Assembly (NCBI GenBank): GCA_900323505.1
Contig: OOIN01000002.1
Coordinates: 1,674,001-1,738,000, forward strand
DNA: 64,000 nt
From: Ustilago trichophora
Taxonomy: Eukaryota > Basidiomycota > Ustilaginomycetes > Ustilaginales > Ustilaginaceae
Direction: 5' to 3'
Below are positions 32,063-41,500 of the stretch, piece after piece. The notes under the pieces were generated by a model. That model worked only from the letters and a program-made list of their open reading frames with translations, searched no databases and was not told the origin of the DNA. Both the position numbers and the translations under genes were made by a program. Each line of letters starts with the position of its first letter. Within the stretch, counting starts at the first letter, position 1.

Positions 32063-32346
32063 ATGTCCGCCCCTCAGCAGAACGGTGCTCCTCAGCAGGA
32101 TGCCCTTGACAAGGGTGTCGCTTGGGCCGAGAAGAAGGCTGGTCACGAGCAGAGCGCTGGCACCACCGAAAAGATCTCCGACGGTATCCGATCTGGCTTG
32201 TAAGTGCACGACAGGTATTTGCTTTTTTTCCACAGTACACACAGGTTGTTCACTGACAACATCATTACATTCGTCATATGCTCGCTTTGGAAATTTACAG
32301 CAAGAAGCTCACCGGCAAGGACGTCCCGATCAAGGACAAGCAGTAA
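32063..32346 (+). CDS. Small hydrophilic 60-residue protein, two exons
   Basis: Exon 1 is 32063-32199, a 101-bp intron runs 32200-32300 (GTAAGTG donor, TTTACAG acceptor) and exon 2 is 32301-32346, ending TAA. The joined frame is 61 codons including the stop, with the splice in the second position of a Phe codon. The protein is charged and Gln/Lys-rich with no hydrophobic segment; features are DALDKGVAWAEKK, EKISDGIRSGFKKLTGK and a VPIKDKQ end. It resembles a family of very small fungal proteins with an EKI-D and TGK-VP ending, often seen as abundant or stress-linked, but I cannot give a function. Frame, splice sites and TATA box together make it a real gene although each exon is short. Confidence 0.75.
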
Positions 32347-32506
32347 ACCGCCTGCCCTCGAACGCTCCCTTTCGCTAGTTCATACCCCCCTGCTTCGATA
32401 CCAAGCTTCTGGCAATCAAGCTAAACCACTATTCTGGTTCATTAATCGTCCCTCTTCGCAGGTCTGGTGTGTGATTGTGATAATATCAACACTTGAGAAA
32501 CATTTG

Positions 32507-33829
32507 TTATTCGTTGAGTCTGGCAAGCAGGCCGAGAATGACTTTGTCGGGTGACTGCTTGAGATCATCGTGTAGCATGCCGGCGTCAACTCGAGACAGG
32601 TTCTGCTTTGCAGCTTCGCCTTGAGCTTGGCTCTGTATTGGGCTTCGGCTGTTCTCGATTTCAGCTTGAGTTTCCTCGTCATCCTCCCTCAAACGCCGTT
32701 TGCGACCAGGCGCAGCAGAAGGCTCTACCTGCACATCCATGTCATGCTCAGTCCTGGCGCTAGTTTGTTGAGAACTGTCCCCGCTGGCGAACAGACGGCT
32801 ATCTCCGCAGGAGCTGTCAGAGAAGGTATTGAACGACTGATCGTTGTCTTCGAACCTTGTGAAACTGATCATCTGTGACTGCTGAAGATTAGCTGGTGCA
32901 GATAGTTTCGGCACCATGTCGACATCCTTCTTTGGCATCTTTGCCATGCGCAGCGTCTGAAAAAAGAATTCTGGACTGGAGTCATTGGAAGCAATGGTGC
33001 GCTTGACCGGAATCGTTGATGAACGCGACTGAATCACGGGCAGGTGAGCAATCGAGCCTGAAGACGAGGACAAGTCCGAGGTGTGGAATTCAGCCAGACG
33101 ACATTGTTCAGTATCACCAGCGGCGATGAGGTGACATTCCAGTCGTCTTGTGGTGAGGGGAAGAGTGGGGCTCATTACTGCGGCTGGCGGTGTCGCAGGT
33201 CTGGCCTCGGGAGAGTTGACGTGTGGCTCCTCCGGTACGACGTTACGAAGCCAGGCGAGGATCGCTGCTCTCTGAGCTCGATTTAGAAACGCAGATTGAA
33301 TCGGCATGCGGCGTTTGGATCGACTTGCCTTGAGTTGCATCGAGCATTCGGAATTGCTAGTTGGGAAATATTCTGCGCTTCCAAGCATGCTTTCCCATCG
33401 ACTGGCCTTGGTTCTGTATCTAGGGACAGGGAGGAGCTTGGGTAGCATTGGTGGATGATGAGCTAAGAGTTGATTCAGTCTATCCTTGACGGAGATTTCG
33501 GAGAGCTTGTAGATATATTCGTCCTGGCGACGTTGGTTGGTCGCAGGGGTCAAAGTAGCCGATTGGGCAGAACTCGAAATGCTCGTGCTTTCCTTCCCTG
33601 CACGGGTGCCGGGCTGACGGGAGCGAGCGACACCTTCTAGCCGGATCCTAGGCATCTCGATATTTACTTGCCTTTCTTGATCTCCTAAGCATCGCACCTT
33701 GCACAAGAGCAAGAAGACAACTAAAGAGTAGACAAGGAGCACGATCAGCTGGCTGCAGAAAGCCCAGAGGTGCAGGCCGAAGCAGAAGCCCAAGGCGAAG
33801 AGAAGTTGTCGGAGGCCAAGTCTGGTCAT
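32507..33829 (-). CDS. Protein with one N-terminal membrane segment, unknown function
   Basis: 440 codons from the ATG at 33827-33829; the frame goes 36 codons further only from a GTG. Residues about 8-42 are strongly hydrophobic (LLFALGFCFG, LIVLLVYSLVVFLLL), long enough for one or two passes or a hairpin. The remaining 390 residues are hydrophilic and Ser-rich, with basic patches (SKRRMPIQ, GRKRRLRE) and an acidic stretch EDDEETQAEIE near the C-terminus. A start at the internal MPRIRLEG (ATG at 33657) would remove the membrane part. No family recognised. It converges on the small two-exon gene with 160 bp between stop codons. Confidence 0.55.
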   Translation of the reverse strand: MTRLGLRQLLFALGFCFGLHLWAFCSQLIVLLVYSLVVFLLLCKVRCLGDQERQVNIEMPRIRLEGVARSRQPGTRAGKESTSISSSAQSATLTPATNQRRQDEYIYKLSEISVKDRLNQLLAHHPPMLPKLLPVPRYRTKASRWESMLGSAEYFPTSNSECSMQLKASRSKRRMPIQSAFLNRAQRAAILAWLRNVVPEEPHVNSPEARPATPPAAVMSPTLPLTTRRLECHLIAAGDTEQCRLAEFHTSDLSSSSGSIAHLPVIQSRSSTIPVKRTIASNDSSPEFFFQTLRMAKMPKKDVDMVPKLSAPANLQQSQMISFTRFEDNDQSFNTFSDSSCGDSRLFASGDSSQQTSARTEHDMDVQVEPSAAPGRKRRLREDDEETQAEIENSRSPIQSQAQGEAAKQNLSRVDAGMLHDDLKQSPDKVILGLLARLNE

Positions 33830-34503
33830 TTCTGGTCGTGTAGCAATATTGTGAGAAAAGGCTGCGGAAGATGGAGTTGAGGATGATGACCACCGAGAAG
33901 CGCAAAGCTGATTGCCTTTTTCTCTTTTGATCGGCACTGCGGACGGCTTGGTACACAGACTTCCTTTCAGTCAGAATTTCTAGCCAAAAGCCTTCTAGGA
34001 ACAAGGTTCGAGGAAGTTAAAAAGCGCCATATGAGATACAGTAGAAAGCTCACAAACATGAAGGCGCAGTCGGAAGCCTTTGCTTCCGTTCGCTCACGGA
34101 AAGCAACAAAGGTCAGCAGCAGAATCAGCTGCAACAGTTTCGTTCGCAAACTCTAACTTTGGCTCCTCTATGAGCCTGTCTCGGTCATCCGGTGATGTGC
34201 GCTTGCTGGATTGCGTCGGGGTTGGATGGTGTCAACATGACAACGCCTTGTGCTAACTGGCAGCGAAAATGTACAGCACGTGTTAAAAGTACATCGATCC
34301 AACACCGCGCGGTTTTGGACACATTTTTGGGGACCTCGGACCAACACCTCCACGCACCGGGCCCAACACAAAAATCACACGGCGCGCCAGTGCCGCTGAC
34401 AGGGTCCATCACGCTCTCATTTCTCACTCAGCCCATCGACAACACGACACAGCACCACCACCATCTCCACAGATCCATCGCTTCTAAAGGATATCACCAC
34501 GCT
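33830..34503. other. Divergent promoter region with in-frame upstream ATG
   Basis: It lies between the start of the membrane-segment gene (-) and UGO1 (+). The UGO1 frame is open back to an ATG at 34195, which would add 103 residues; the added part lacks the character of the rest of the protein and looks like leader. No other gene seen. Confidence 0.45.
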
Positions 34504-36360
34504 ATGTCAACATCACCTCCTCCTGCGGGCAGCGCCCAACCAGCGCATCCGCTCCGACCGTACTACCAGCCGCCCGAGGACTCGGTCTTTATCGCTACTG
34601 CTCCGCGCTTCAGCACCACTGGTACGCCCAATGCCTCAGCTGGATCGTCCTCGAGGCCATTTGTCGCTGCCACTGCACCAAAGCAAACGTCAAACCGATA
34701 CATGTCCTCCAATGATGCCAAACCCTACGTCGCAACTACATCTGCAGGCGGCTTCGGCGAAGCTGACGCCAGCGTCTCGGACATCTTCCGCGCACTTCTC
34801 ATCAGCGGTGCACTTCAGTACACCAGCACATGCCTTGCCATGCCTTTCGAGGTCGGCAAACTTCTCTTGCAGGTGCAATGGGTGCCTCGGGATGACGTGT
34901 GGCTCTCCATCACACAGCAGGCGGCACTAGCGCAGCGACGCACAATTACAAAGCAGCAACACACACAAGCCCTGCGCGAGCCGCAAGGAGATGGAGAGCC
35001 GGAAGCATGGGAGCAAGAAGTAGCACCCGAGGCCGACGAGTGGGACGAAGAGGCCAATGTACAGGAAGGAGAGGTTGAAGACGATCTCATGGAAGCTGAT
35101 CTCTCGGACGAGGAAGATGCCGATGCATACTTCCGCGATGTGACGTCAAAACCCACTCGTACAGACACGTCGCTGTATTCTGGTCGCAAGAAGAGGCGCA
35201 TGGTGGATGCATCTGGCTATGTGATGCGCAAGAGCGTCTACGATCAAGGCGCACGCCCCGAATTTGTTATGCCGGTTGTCGTAAGGGGAGGTGTGTGGGA
35301 GATGATGAAGGCTGTCGGTCGTGGCAAGGAGGGCTGGCTTGGTCTCTGGAAGGGATCGCTAACCTCGTTTGTTCTCGAGGTGACATCTTCCACGATCCAG
35401 CCGATTGTCTCTTCCATCCTTTCGCTGTTTGCACCAACCGCACTCTCGCCTTTGCCGCTCGCGTACGCTCCTTATCCGTACAAGACGCTCGGCTTGCTCC
35501 TCTCGTCACACCTCATCACCGGTATCCTCGTCTCACCGCTCGACTTGATCCGCACTCGCTTGATTGCACAAAGCACGCTGCCAGCACATCGCAAGTACAG
35601 TGGCCCCTATGATGCTATCCAGAAGACGCTTCGCGAGGAAGGTGGCTGGAAGACAGCCTACCTCCACCCTAACCTTCTTATCCCCACCATCCTTGACTTT
35701 ACCCTCCGCCCCCTCCTCTCGCTGGGTGCACCTCTGCTGATTGAACACACGCTGAGGCTCGAGCCTAACACCCATCCTATCAGCTACGCCATTGCAGAAC
35801 TCGCCATCTCCACTGCCTCTCTCTGCATCACCCTCCCCATCGAGACCGTACGCCGAAGGCTCCAGCTCCAGATCCGCAAGCCCTACGGCGCAAAGAGTGA
35901 AGAGTCCACATCTACCTCCTCCCGCAAGATCACCAGCGCGTCCCTACAACAGCAGCAGACCGCACCCTCGCACGGAGGTGTTGTCCTCACAACTGGCAAA
36001 ATTGGCGTTCGCGGCCTGCGCACCTGCGTTGAGACTCGCCCTCTCCCTTACGTCGGCGTAGTAGAGGCCATCTACCGCATCATCACCGAAGAGACTATCG
36101 CCACACACATCCGATCTCCCAAGACCGGTCAGAACAGCGCCGAATCCACAGATGGAGCGGCGAGCGATGCTTCTGGACCGGCAGGACCATCGATGGCACA
36201 GTCTGGAATCTTGGCGGCAAAGACGGGCCATTCATCACTTGGAGGCCTGCGCTCGCTCTACCGCGGATTCGGCATGGCCTTCAGCGCCAATCTGGTTGTG
36301 TTCATGCTCACGCTGGTCAGCGGTGAACGGGCGGGACCAGCTGGGTGGGCGGAGATCTAA
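34504..36360 (+). CDS. UGO1: Ugo1-like mitochondrial outer-membrane fusion factor
   Basis: 618 codons from the ATG at 34504. It belongs to the mitochondrial carrier superfamily, but in the degenerate form of Ugo1, which sits in the mitochondrial outer membrane and links Fzo1 to Mgm1 during fusion. Visible parts: a Ser/Pro-rich N-terminus; FRALLISGALQYTSTCLAMP at about 98-117; an acidic insertion at about 165-210 (EDDLMEADLSDEEDAD); then carrier-like repeats with GLLLSSHLITGILVSPLDLI and RTRLIAQSTLP near 330-360 and CITLPIETVRRRLQLQIRK near 442-460. The [PS]-x-[DE]-x-x-[RK]-x-R signatures (SPLDLIRTR, LPIETVRRR) are present. The acidic insertion and the late linker enlarge it over the yeast protein. 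A longer product starting at 34195 is possible but unlikely. Confidence 0.85.
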   Translation: MSTSPPPAGSAQPAHPLRPYYQPPEDSVFIATAPRFSTTGTPNASAGSSSRPFVAATAPKQTSNRYMSSNDAKPYVATTSAGGFGEADASVSDIFRALLISGALQYTSTCLAMPFEVGKLLLQVQWVPRDDVWLSITQQAALAQRRTITKQQHTQALREPQGDGEPEAWEQEVAPEADEWDEEANVQEGEVEDDLMEADLSDEEDADAYFRDVTSKPTRTDTSLYSGRKKRRMVDASGYVMRKSVYDQGARPEFVMPVVVRGGVWEMMKAVGRGKEGWLGLWKGSLTSFVLEVTSSTIQPIVSSILSLFAPTALSPLPLAYAPYPYKTLGLLLSSHLITGILVSPLDLIRTRLIAQSTLPAHRKYSGPYDAIQKTLREEGGWKTAYLHPNLLIPTILDFTLRPLLSLGAPLLIEHTLRLEPNTHPISYAIAELAISTASLCITLPIETVRRRLQLQIRKPYGAKSEESTSTSSRKITSASLQQQQTAPSHGGVVLTTGKIGVRGLRTCVETRPLPYVGVVEAIYRIITEETIATHIRSPKTGQNSAESTDGAASDASGPAGPSMAQSGILAAKTGHSSLGGLRSLYRGFGMAFSANLVVFMLTLVSGERAGPAGWAEI

Positions 36361-37093
36361 GTGCGCTTCATATTTCGGAAATCACCACTCTCTCGGTTAC
36401 GCCCACTGCGCTCTTGTCGTCTTACTTTACCCCTAGTCTTTGTATAATGTCTATCTGTGAACTCACATTGCGTTGCATTCGGCCTATGCATAAGAGCAAG
36501 TCGGCATCGGCTTTCGACTGTGACGTCTGCTGACGCTGGAAGTCCTTGAACTCACTTTCTCAAGAGGTTCGCGTTGCAGTATCGAACGTCCAGCCACAGT
36601 TCGGCATACGTCTTGTCTGTTGTCGTAATAGACATACTTCATTACCGGTCTCTGGCTCGGTCTTCGTGAGTTCGAGTGGGCTGAAGCGAGACATACAGTG
36701 GCTGAGTCCCACCAGACATACTCTCTTTCTCTTTCTTCACCACCACCAAGGTTGGAAGGACAAATGAAGAGGTTGTGGTGGGAGAACTGCTGGACTGAGG
36801 TGGTAACTTCCTCTTGATGGCTTAAAGAGCTGCGCTTCGACAGGTTGAGCTTTACCTTCCCACCCTTTCGTTCGACCTTCACACGATCCAGCGAGCAGGG
36901 CTCGTTTCTTGACAGTTCTTCTTCGACCACATTCCCTCTTTTTAGCTTTTTTGTTGGCGCTCTTTCCCCCTTCGCTTTGCTTTCGACTGGTTCGAAGCTT
37001 AATCCCACTCCTTTCTACTTTTTTTTTCTTTTCTCATCTTGATCTGTCACAAGGCATAGACGCTTAGGCAAGAACCAGATCAAAGGATTCAAG
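36361..37093. other. Intergenic, leader of secreted-protein gene
   Basis: No gene recognised. The last 250 bp before 37094 are T/C-rich on the + strand (TTCC, CTTTTT runs), as in a fungal promoter or 5' leader. An antisense frame of 174 codons over it is treated as a shadow. Confidence 0.45.
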
Positions 37094-38272
37094 ATGTCAC
37101 GTCTCTCCTCCGTCCTCTCCCTCTTTGTCCTGTTGTCATCGTCAAGAGTGATGAGCTACATGCTCTCCCCTATAGACGGTCAAGCCGACATTGGAGCCTA
37201 TCACGTCCAACCGGGTCGATGTGCAGACGTTGAAAAGCATTTAGGTCGCAAGGTCTACGAAAAATTTTTCCTTTCCTCCCCCTTCCAAACTTCCTTCACG
37301 CCCTTGGGACCCGAATCGTACGACCCGAACCCGCCCCGCAACCCCGGAACGCATCCGGACGTCAATGGTGCAGGTTCCGGTATCGAAGCCATGGACGCCA
37401 CCTCTCTGTGCTCTTTCAACCCTGAGTTGACCGAAGGGTATGGTGGAGGTTTTGACAAGATGAAGCTGTACCTCGTCTACTCGCGTTGTATCTACGGTAC
37501 GGAACAGATGCGTGTGCTGTGCGGGTCTACCGATGGGAAAGGTAGACCGGACAAAATCGTCAATCTGGTCCAGGCAGGCTGTCCCACCGGTACAAAGTGC
37601 AAGAATCTATGCGCGACCATGCGAGACCCCAGCTTGACCAGTCAATATGCTGCCCCTCAGGTTCAGTTGGCACAGTGCATGGAACTGGACTATTGGCAGA
37701 AGCTGACCGACATGTACAAGCCCAAAGTACCGGTACAGCCCGGGTCACCAACTAGCAAGGCTGAAGGTGACAGGTCTGAGCCCAAAGTTGTAGATAAGGC
37801 GCCCAAGGAGCCAACCACGGATCAAATGCGACCGGATCAGGATGGCACCATCCCAGGTAAAGTCCTCAATCCCGGTACTGGCGCCAATCAGCCTTCCAAC
37901 CCACCAGAGGACCCCAACACCCAACATGGTCCCAAAGCATCCACCCCCCCAAAGCCGGAGGCCGCAAGTCCGAATTCTGTACCTCAGCCACAGAATCCCC
38001 CGCACACAACCGGCCATCTCGTCTTCGCTGGCGGTTTCAGTGCCTTCTCGCTTTATGGGCAACCGCAGCCAGCTCAACCAGAACCGCAGCCAGCCCAGCC
38101 AGAGCCAGAGCCAGAGCCAGAGCCAAAGCAGCCAGAACAGGCTCAACCAGACAAACTACCGCCCCAGAAAGCACCTACCGACATGGGCTTCCGCAAGCGT
38201 CACCTGCAGAAGGATGGCTCGCTTTCGCTCTCCCATCACCGACATCGCCACGGTCGTTCGGCCCGACTTTGA
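37094..38272 (+). CDS. Secreted cysteine-containing protein with Pro/Glu repeat tail
   Basis: A single exon of 392 codons. The N-terminal hydrophobic stretch (LSSVLSLFVLLSSSRVMS) is a likely signal peptide with cleavage near residue 20-25. The mature N-terminal half (about 25-215) has eight cysteines (CADV, LCSF, SRCIY, VLCGS, AGCPTG, TKCKN, NLCAT, AQCME), an even number that suggests disulfides. The second half is low complexity and proline-rich, with tandem PEPEP and QPAQPEP units near 335-355, and ends with a basic HRHRHGRSARL. No transmembrane segment or GPI signal is seen. Secretion to the wall or the host interface is inferred; in a plant pathogen such a protein would be an effector candidate. 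No family recognised. Confidence 0.7.
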   Translation: MSRLSSVLSLFVLLSSSRVMSYMLSPIDGQADIGAYHVQPGRCADVEKHLGRKVYEKFFLSSPFQTSFTPLGPESYDPNPPRNPGTHPDVNGAGSGIEAMDATSLCSFNPELTEGYGGGFDKMKLYLVYSRCIYGTEQMRVLCGSTDGKGRPDKIVNLVQAGCPTGTKCKNLCATMRDPSLTSQYAAPQVQLAQCMELDYWQKLTDMYKPKVPVQPGSPTSKAEGDRSEPKVVDKAPKEPTTDQMRPDQDGTIPGKVLNPGTGANQPSNPPEDPNTQHGPKASTPPKPEAASPNSVPQPQNPPHTTGHLVFAGGFSAFSLYGQPQPAQPEPQPAQPEPEPEPEPKQPEQAQPDKLPPQKAPTDMGFRKRHLQKDGSLSLSHHRHRHGRSARL

Positions 38273-38545
38273 CTCTCGTCTCACCTCCATCCTTGCACTG
38301 TCTCCCCCACTGTCCTTTCTTCCTCGTCTTCGCCTCGATAATTCAGTCTATTCCCTTTTCACTTTGACTGTCTCACGACACCATTTCCGCTTTCGTTCGT
38401 TTTCATCTGTTGTTCCTGCTCGCCTCGCCGCACGCAATTCGAACACAGAATCTTTTGCACAACACTGTAAGAAAAAGAAGCATTTCTCGAAGATCTTACC
38501 CGATCGTTGTATTAAGTTGTGCATGAATTGATTCGCCCTCGTTCA

Positions 38546-41500
38546 TCAGATCGGAAGGGCAACAACACCAAGATCGTCACCGACCAGAGCAAGAGCCTTG
38601 GCGGTCAGCTCTCGAGGAGCTGCCTTGATCGTCACATCAGTCCCACATCCGGCGCCGAGAATGTCTCGTGTCGTGCCTATGATGCCGAGCTCGAGGCCGT
38701 GCTCGACGAACGTCTTTGCTAGCTCTGCCGTGTCAGTGGAGACGATGGGTGGCAGCGATGTGCCGATGCTCGCTAGCTCCGATCCAGAACCGGCGGAAGG
38801 TTGTTGGATCGACACAAGCAGTAGCAGGTGTCGGAACGCCGAAAACAGGTGAGCACGCTCGGACTTGTGCCAACTGGCGACTCGAGCAGAGCTTTGCTGT
38901 CCCCTCGCCGATGCACTGTATGTTTCTGGCCAGAGTTGAAGCTCAAGATATCTTTGAATGACATAGTTGAGCTCCTCTTGGCGGATGCGATGCATCGGGA
39001 TCATGCCGCGGATCTGAAGATCTCGGGCGAACGAAAGGAAGACCTCCTCGCAGCGAGAGATTAGGTGAGTTAGCAAGGCGGTCGCCAGTCTGCGATGCGC
39101 TTCTGAATCAACCGAAGTCTTGGAGTCTGCCGTGCCAAACTCAGAAGAGCAGCCAAGGAAGAGCAGATCGAAGCACCAGTATGCAAATCGCTCGTTGGTC
39201 GCCTCCACCGGATCGCCGACCCACCCGCTGCGATCTCCGCCACTCGATTCTGTCTCGAAGCTATAAAGCTTGGATCCGTGTGCCAGCGTACGGCCAACTT
39301 GCTCGATGAGGTGGTCTGGCACTTCACCTTCCCCCAGGTGGGGTAGAACAAATCTTTCTATCGTGCTGAGAAGGTAGAGGCTGAAGCGTTCATCGAAATC
39401 CTTCACGCTCGGCGGCATCGAGCTAGCGGCGGATGAGTCGGCCAGCACAGCTGCCTGGATGGCATCGACAATCTTGGTCCACAAACGCTCTACCGTTCCA
39501 AGGTCGAGCTGTCCCTTCGCCGCCTTGGTGTGTAGCTTTGGGCAGCAGCGCGAGAGCACGCGGCACAGCGTCAGTGTAGCGAGCTGCCATACTGGTCGAG
39601 CGTCGACCTTGCGTTCCGTTTTCGAGCTTGCATTCGGACTATCTGGACAGTCGTACTTGAGCTTGATCGGAATGATGAGAGCTGAAAGCAAACTTTCAAA
39701 GGCCCCTTCTGTGTAGATGGAGGCATCGTTCTCATGTGTCACAAAGACACTGAAAGCCTCAGCGATGCTCGCACGAGACAGTGCTACGAATGTCGGAGTA
39801 TTCTTGATCTTGTTGACATTGTTGAGGTCTGTGCCTGCAAAAGCCAGGCATATGCACTCTGACAAGTCCGAGAGAATGAGGGCGGGAACGTTCTTGACGT
39901 CCGCGACGGACCTGGCCGTCGCACGCGCGGCCTCCTGCACGTTTGTCAAGCTTGCTCGGTCCGACATGTAGTCTGGACTATGCGGATACGAGAGGCAGCC
40001 TTTCAAGCATGTGAGGAGCGTCTCGACCCTTGCTTGATCGAAGCTGGCTTGGAGAACGCGATGGAGCTGTGGAAAAACCTGTATGTAAGCCAGGAGATTC
40101 TTTTGCGTGAAGCGGAAAGGTCTAGCATCATCGCCATTGCCGGCGTCGTCGCTTTTCCGCGCGTCTGCCTCTGATTGCTGCGATCCTGTTTGACGCATGT
40201 GCTCTCCTATGACGATCCAGCTCTCCCATGCTTTTTGCCATGCAGATTGAATTTTGGTACGACTAGCATCTCCAAGCTGTGCTTCCTCTTCTACGTTGGC
40301 GGACAGCGCTGAAGTAAAGCACTTGATCGATGCTTGCGAGAGATCAGCTGGACCTTGAAGGAAAGTTCGTCTTGTCAGCTCAAGCAACCTCGCCCACATG
40401 CCTTCGAAATCTCGGCTGAAGATCAGCTTTGAAGGCAGATAGGATCGCACTGCTTCGCCAAACTGAGTCAAAGCCAGGCTTTGGGACTCCTGCCATTGTT
40501 TAAGCTCGCTTGGCAGAGCGCCCATGAGTTGAGCTTGTCGATCCTGCTTTGCTGTTTCAATAGCTGCTCCACTTTCGAGATCCGAGATGGAGGCGTCCAG
40601 GAGCTTGACTAAGGGGAAGATGATGGTATCGACAATCTCCTGCCATGCTTGTGGGTTCAACATGTCACCGTACTGCTGGAGTACTCGGAAGAGGTTCGAA
40701 ATGGCTCCGTTCCGCACTTCGGATCTCGGGCTCTGTGAGATAGACAGAAGGCACTGCAGCAGGAAGAGCCAGAGGGGCTGTGCATTCGCATCGACGGAAG
40801 CCATCTTCACGTCTGCCGATTTTGCCTTGGCTCGAGCAGCCATCTCGGCGGTAAGACCCCACAGGCAGCCGTTGGCAGTGAGCGCAACATTTACATCGAG
40901 ATCTTGACTGCCGAAATCATTGAGGCAGCTACAGCATCTTCGGATTTGTTCCAAGTCTAAAGCCGCAAGAAAGTCGGAGCAAACGAGCTGCAGGCAGGAG
41001 AAGCCGGCCTTGATCAAAGCCAACTGCACTTTCTGCGCCGAAGCAGACGATGGCAGCACGGTCTCTGCGCTCCTCTTGTCGTTTTTGCATGTGGCAGAGC
41101 AGATGTCAAAGATGATTTCCCAGCCGTAGACGAGAGAGTGGCCGAATGTCTCGAGCATTTTATTCAAGTTCTCGACGCTCGTAGTCCTGACCTCCATGTC
41201 AACTGCCGTCGCCCTTCGACCGTCGAGGACCCCGGCGCTTGATAGAATTTGCAGAGCTTGTTTTTGCAGACGCAACTTCTCGCTTTCGTCCGAGATCTCT
41301 GCGGCCTCAGACATGGCCCCGTACGAGAGCTTATTGGCGACCTTTGACGCTTGGGAGCGCCATGCGGGAGGGAGCTGAGAGTTGGAAAGCGTGCTGATGA
41401 GGTGACTTGTGACCACTTCCCATCCTTGATCCGACGGGAGCAAACAGAGCCGTCTGGTGTTCAGAGATGCAACCAATTCCAAGCAAGTGATGGGGTAGAA

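Noticed and set aside
36484..37008. 174-codon frame antisense to the leader of the secreted-protein gene
   Set aside because: It is the reverse of a T/C-rich leader, giving Lys/Arg/Glu-rich translation; no domain.
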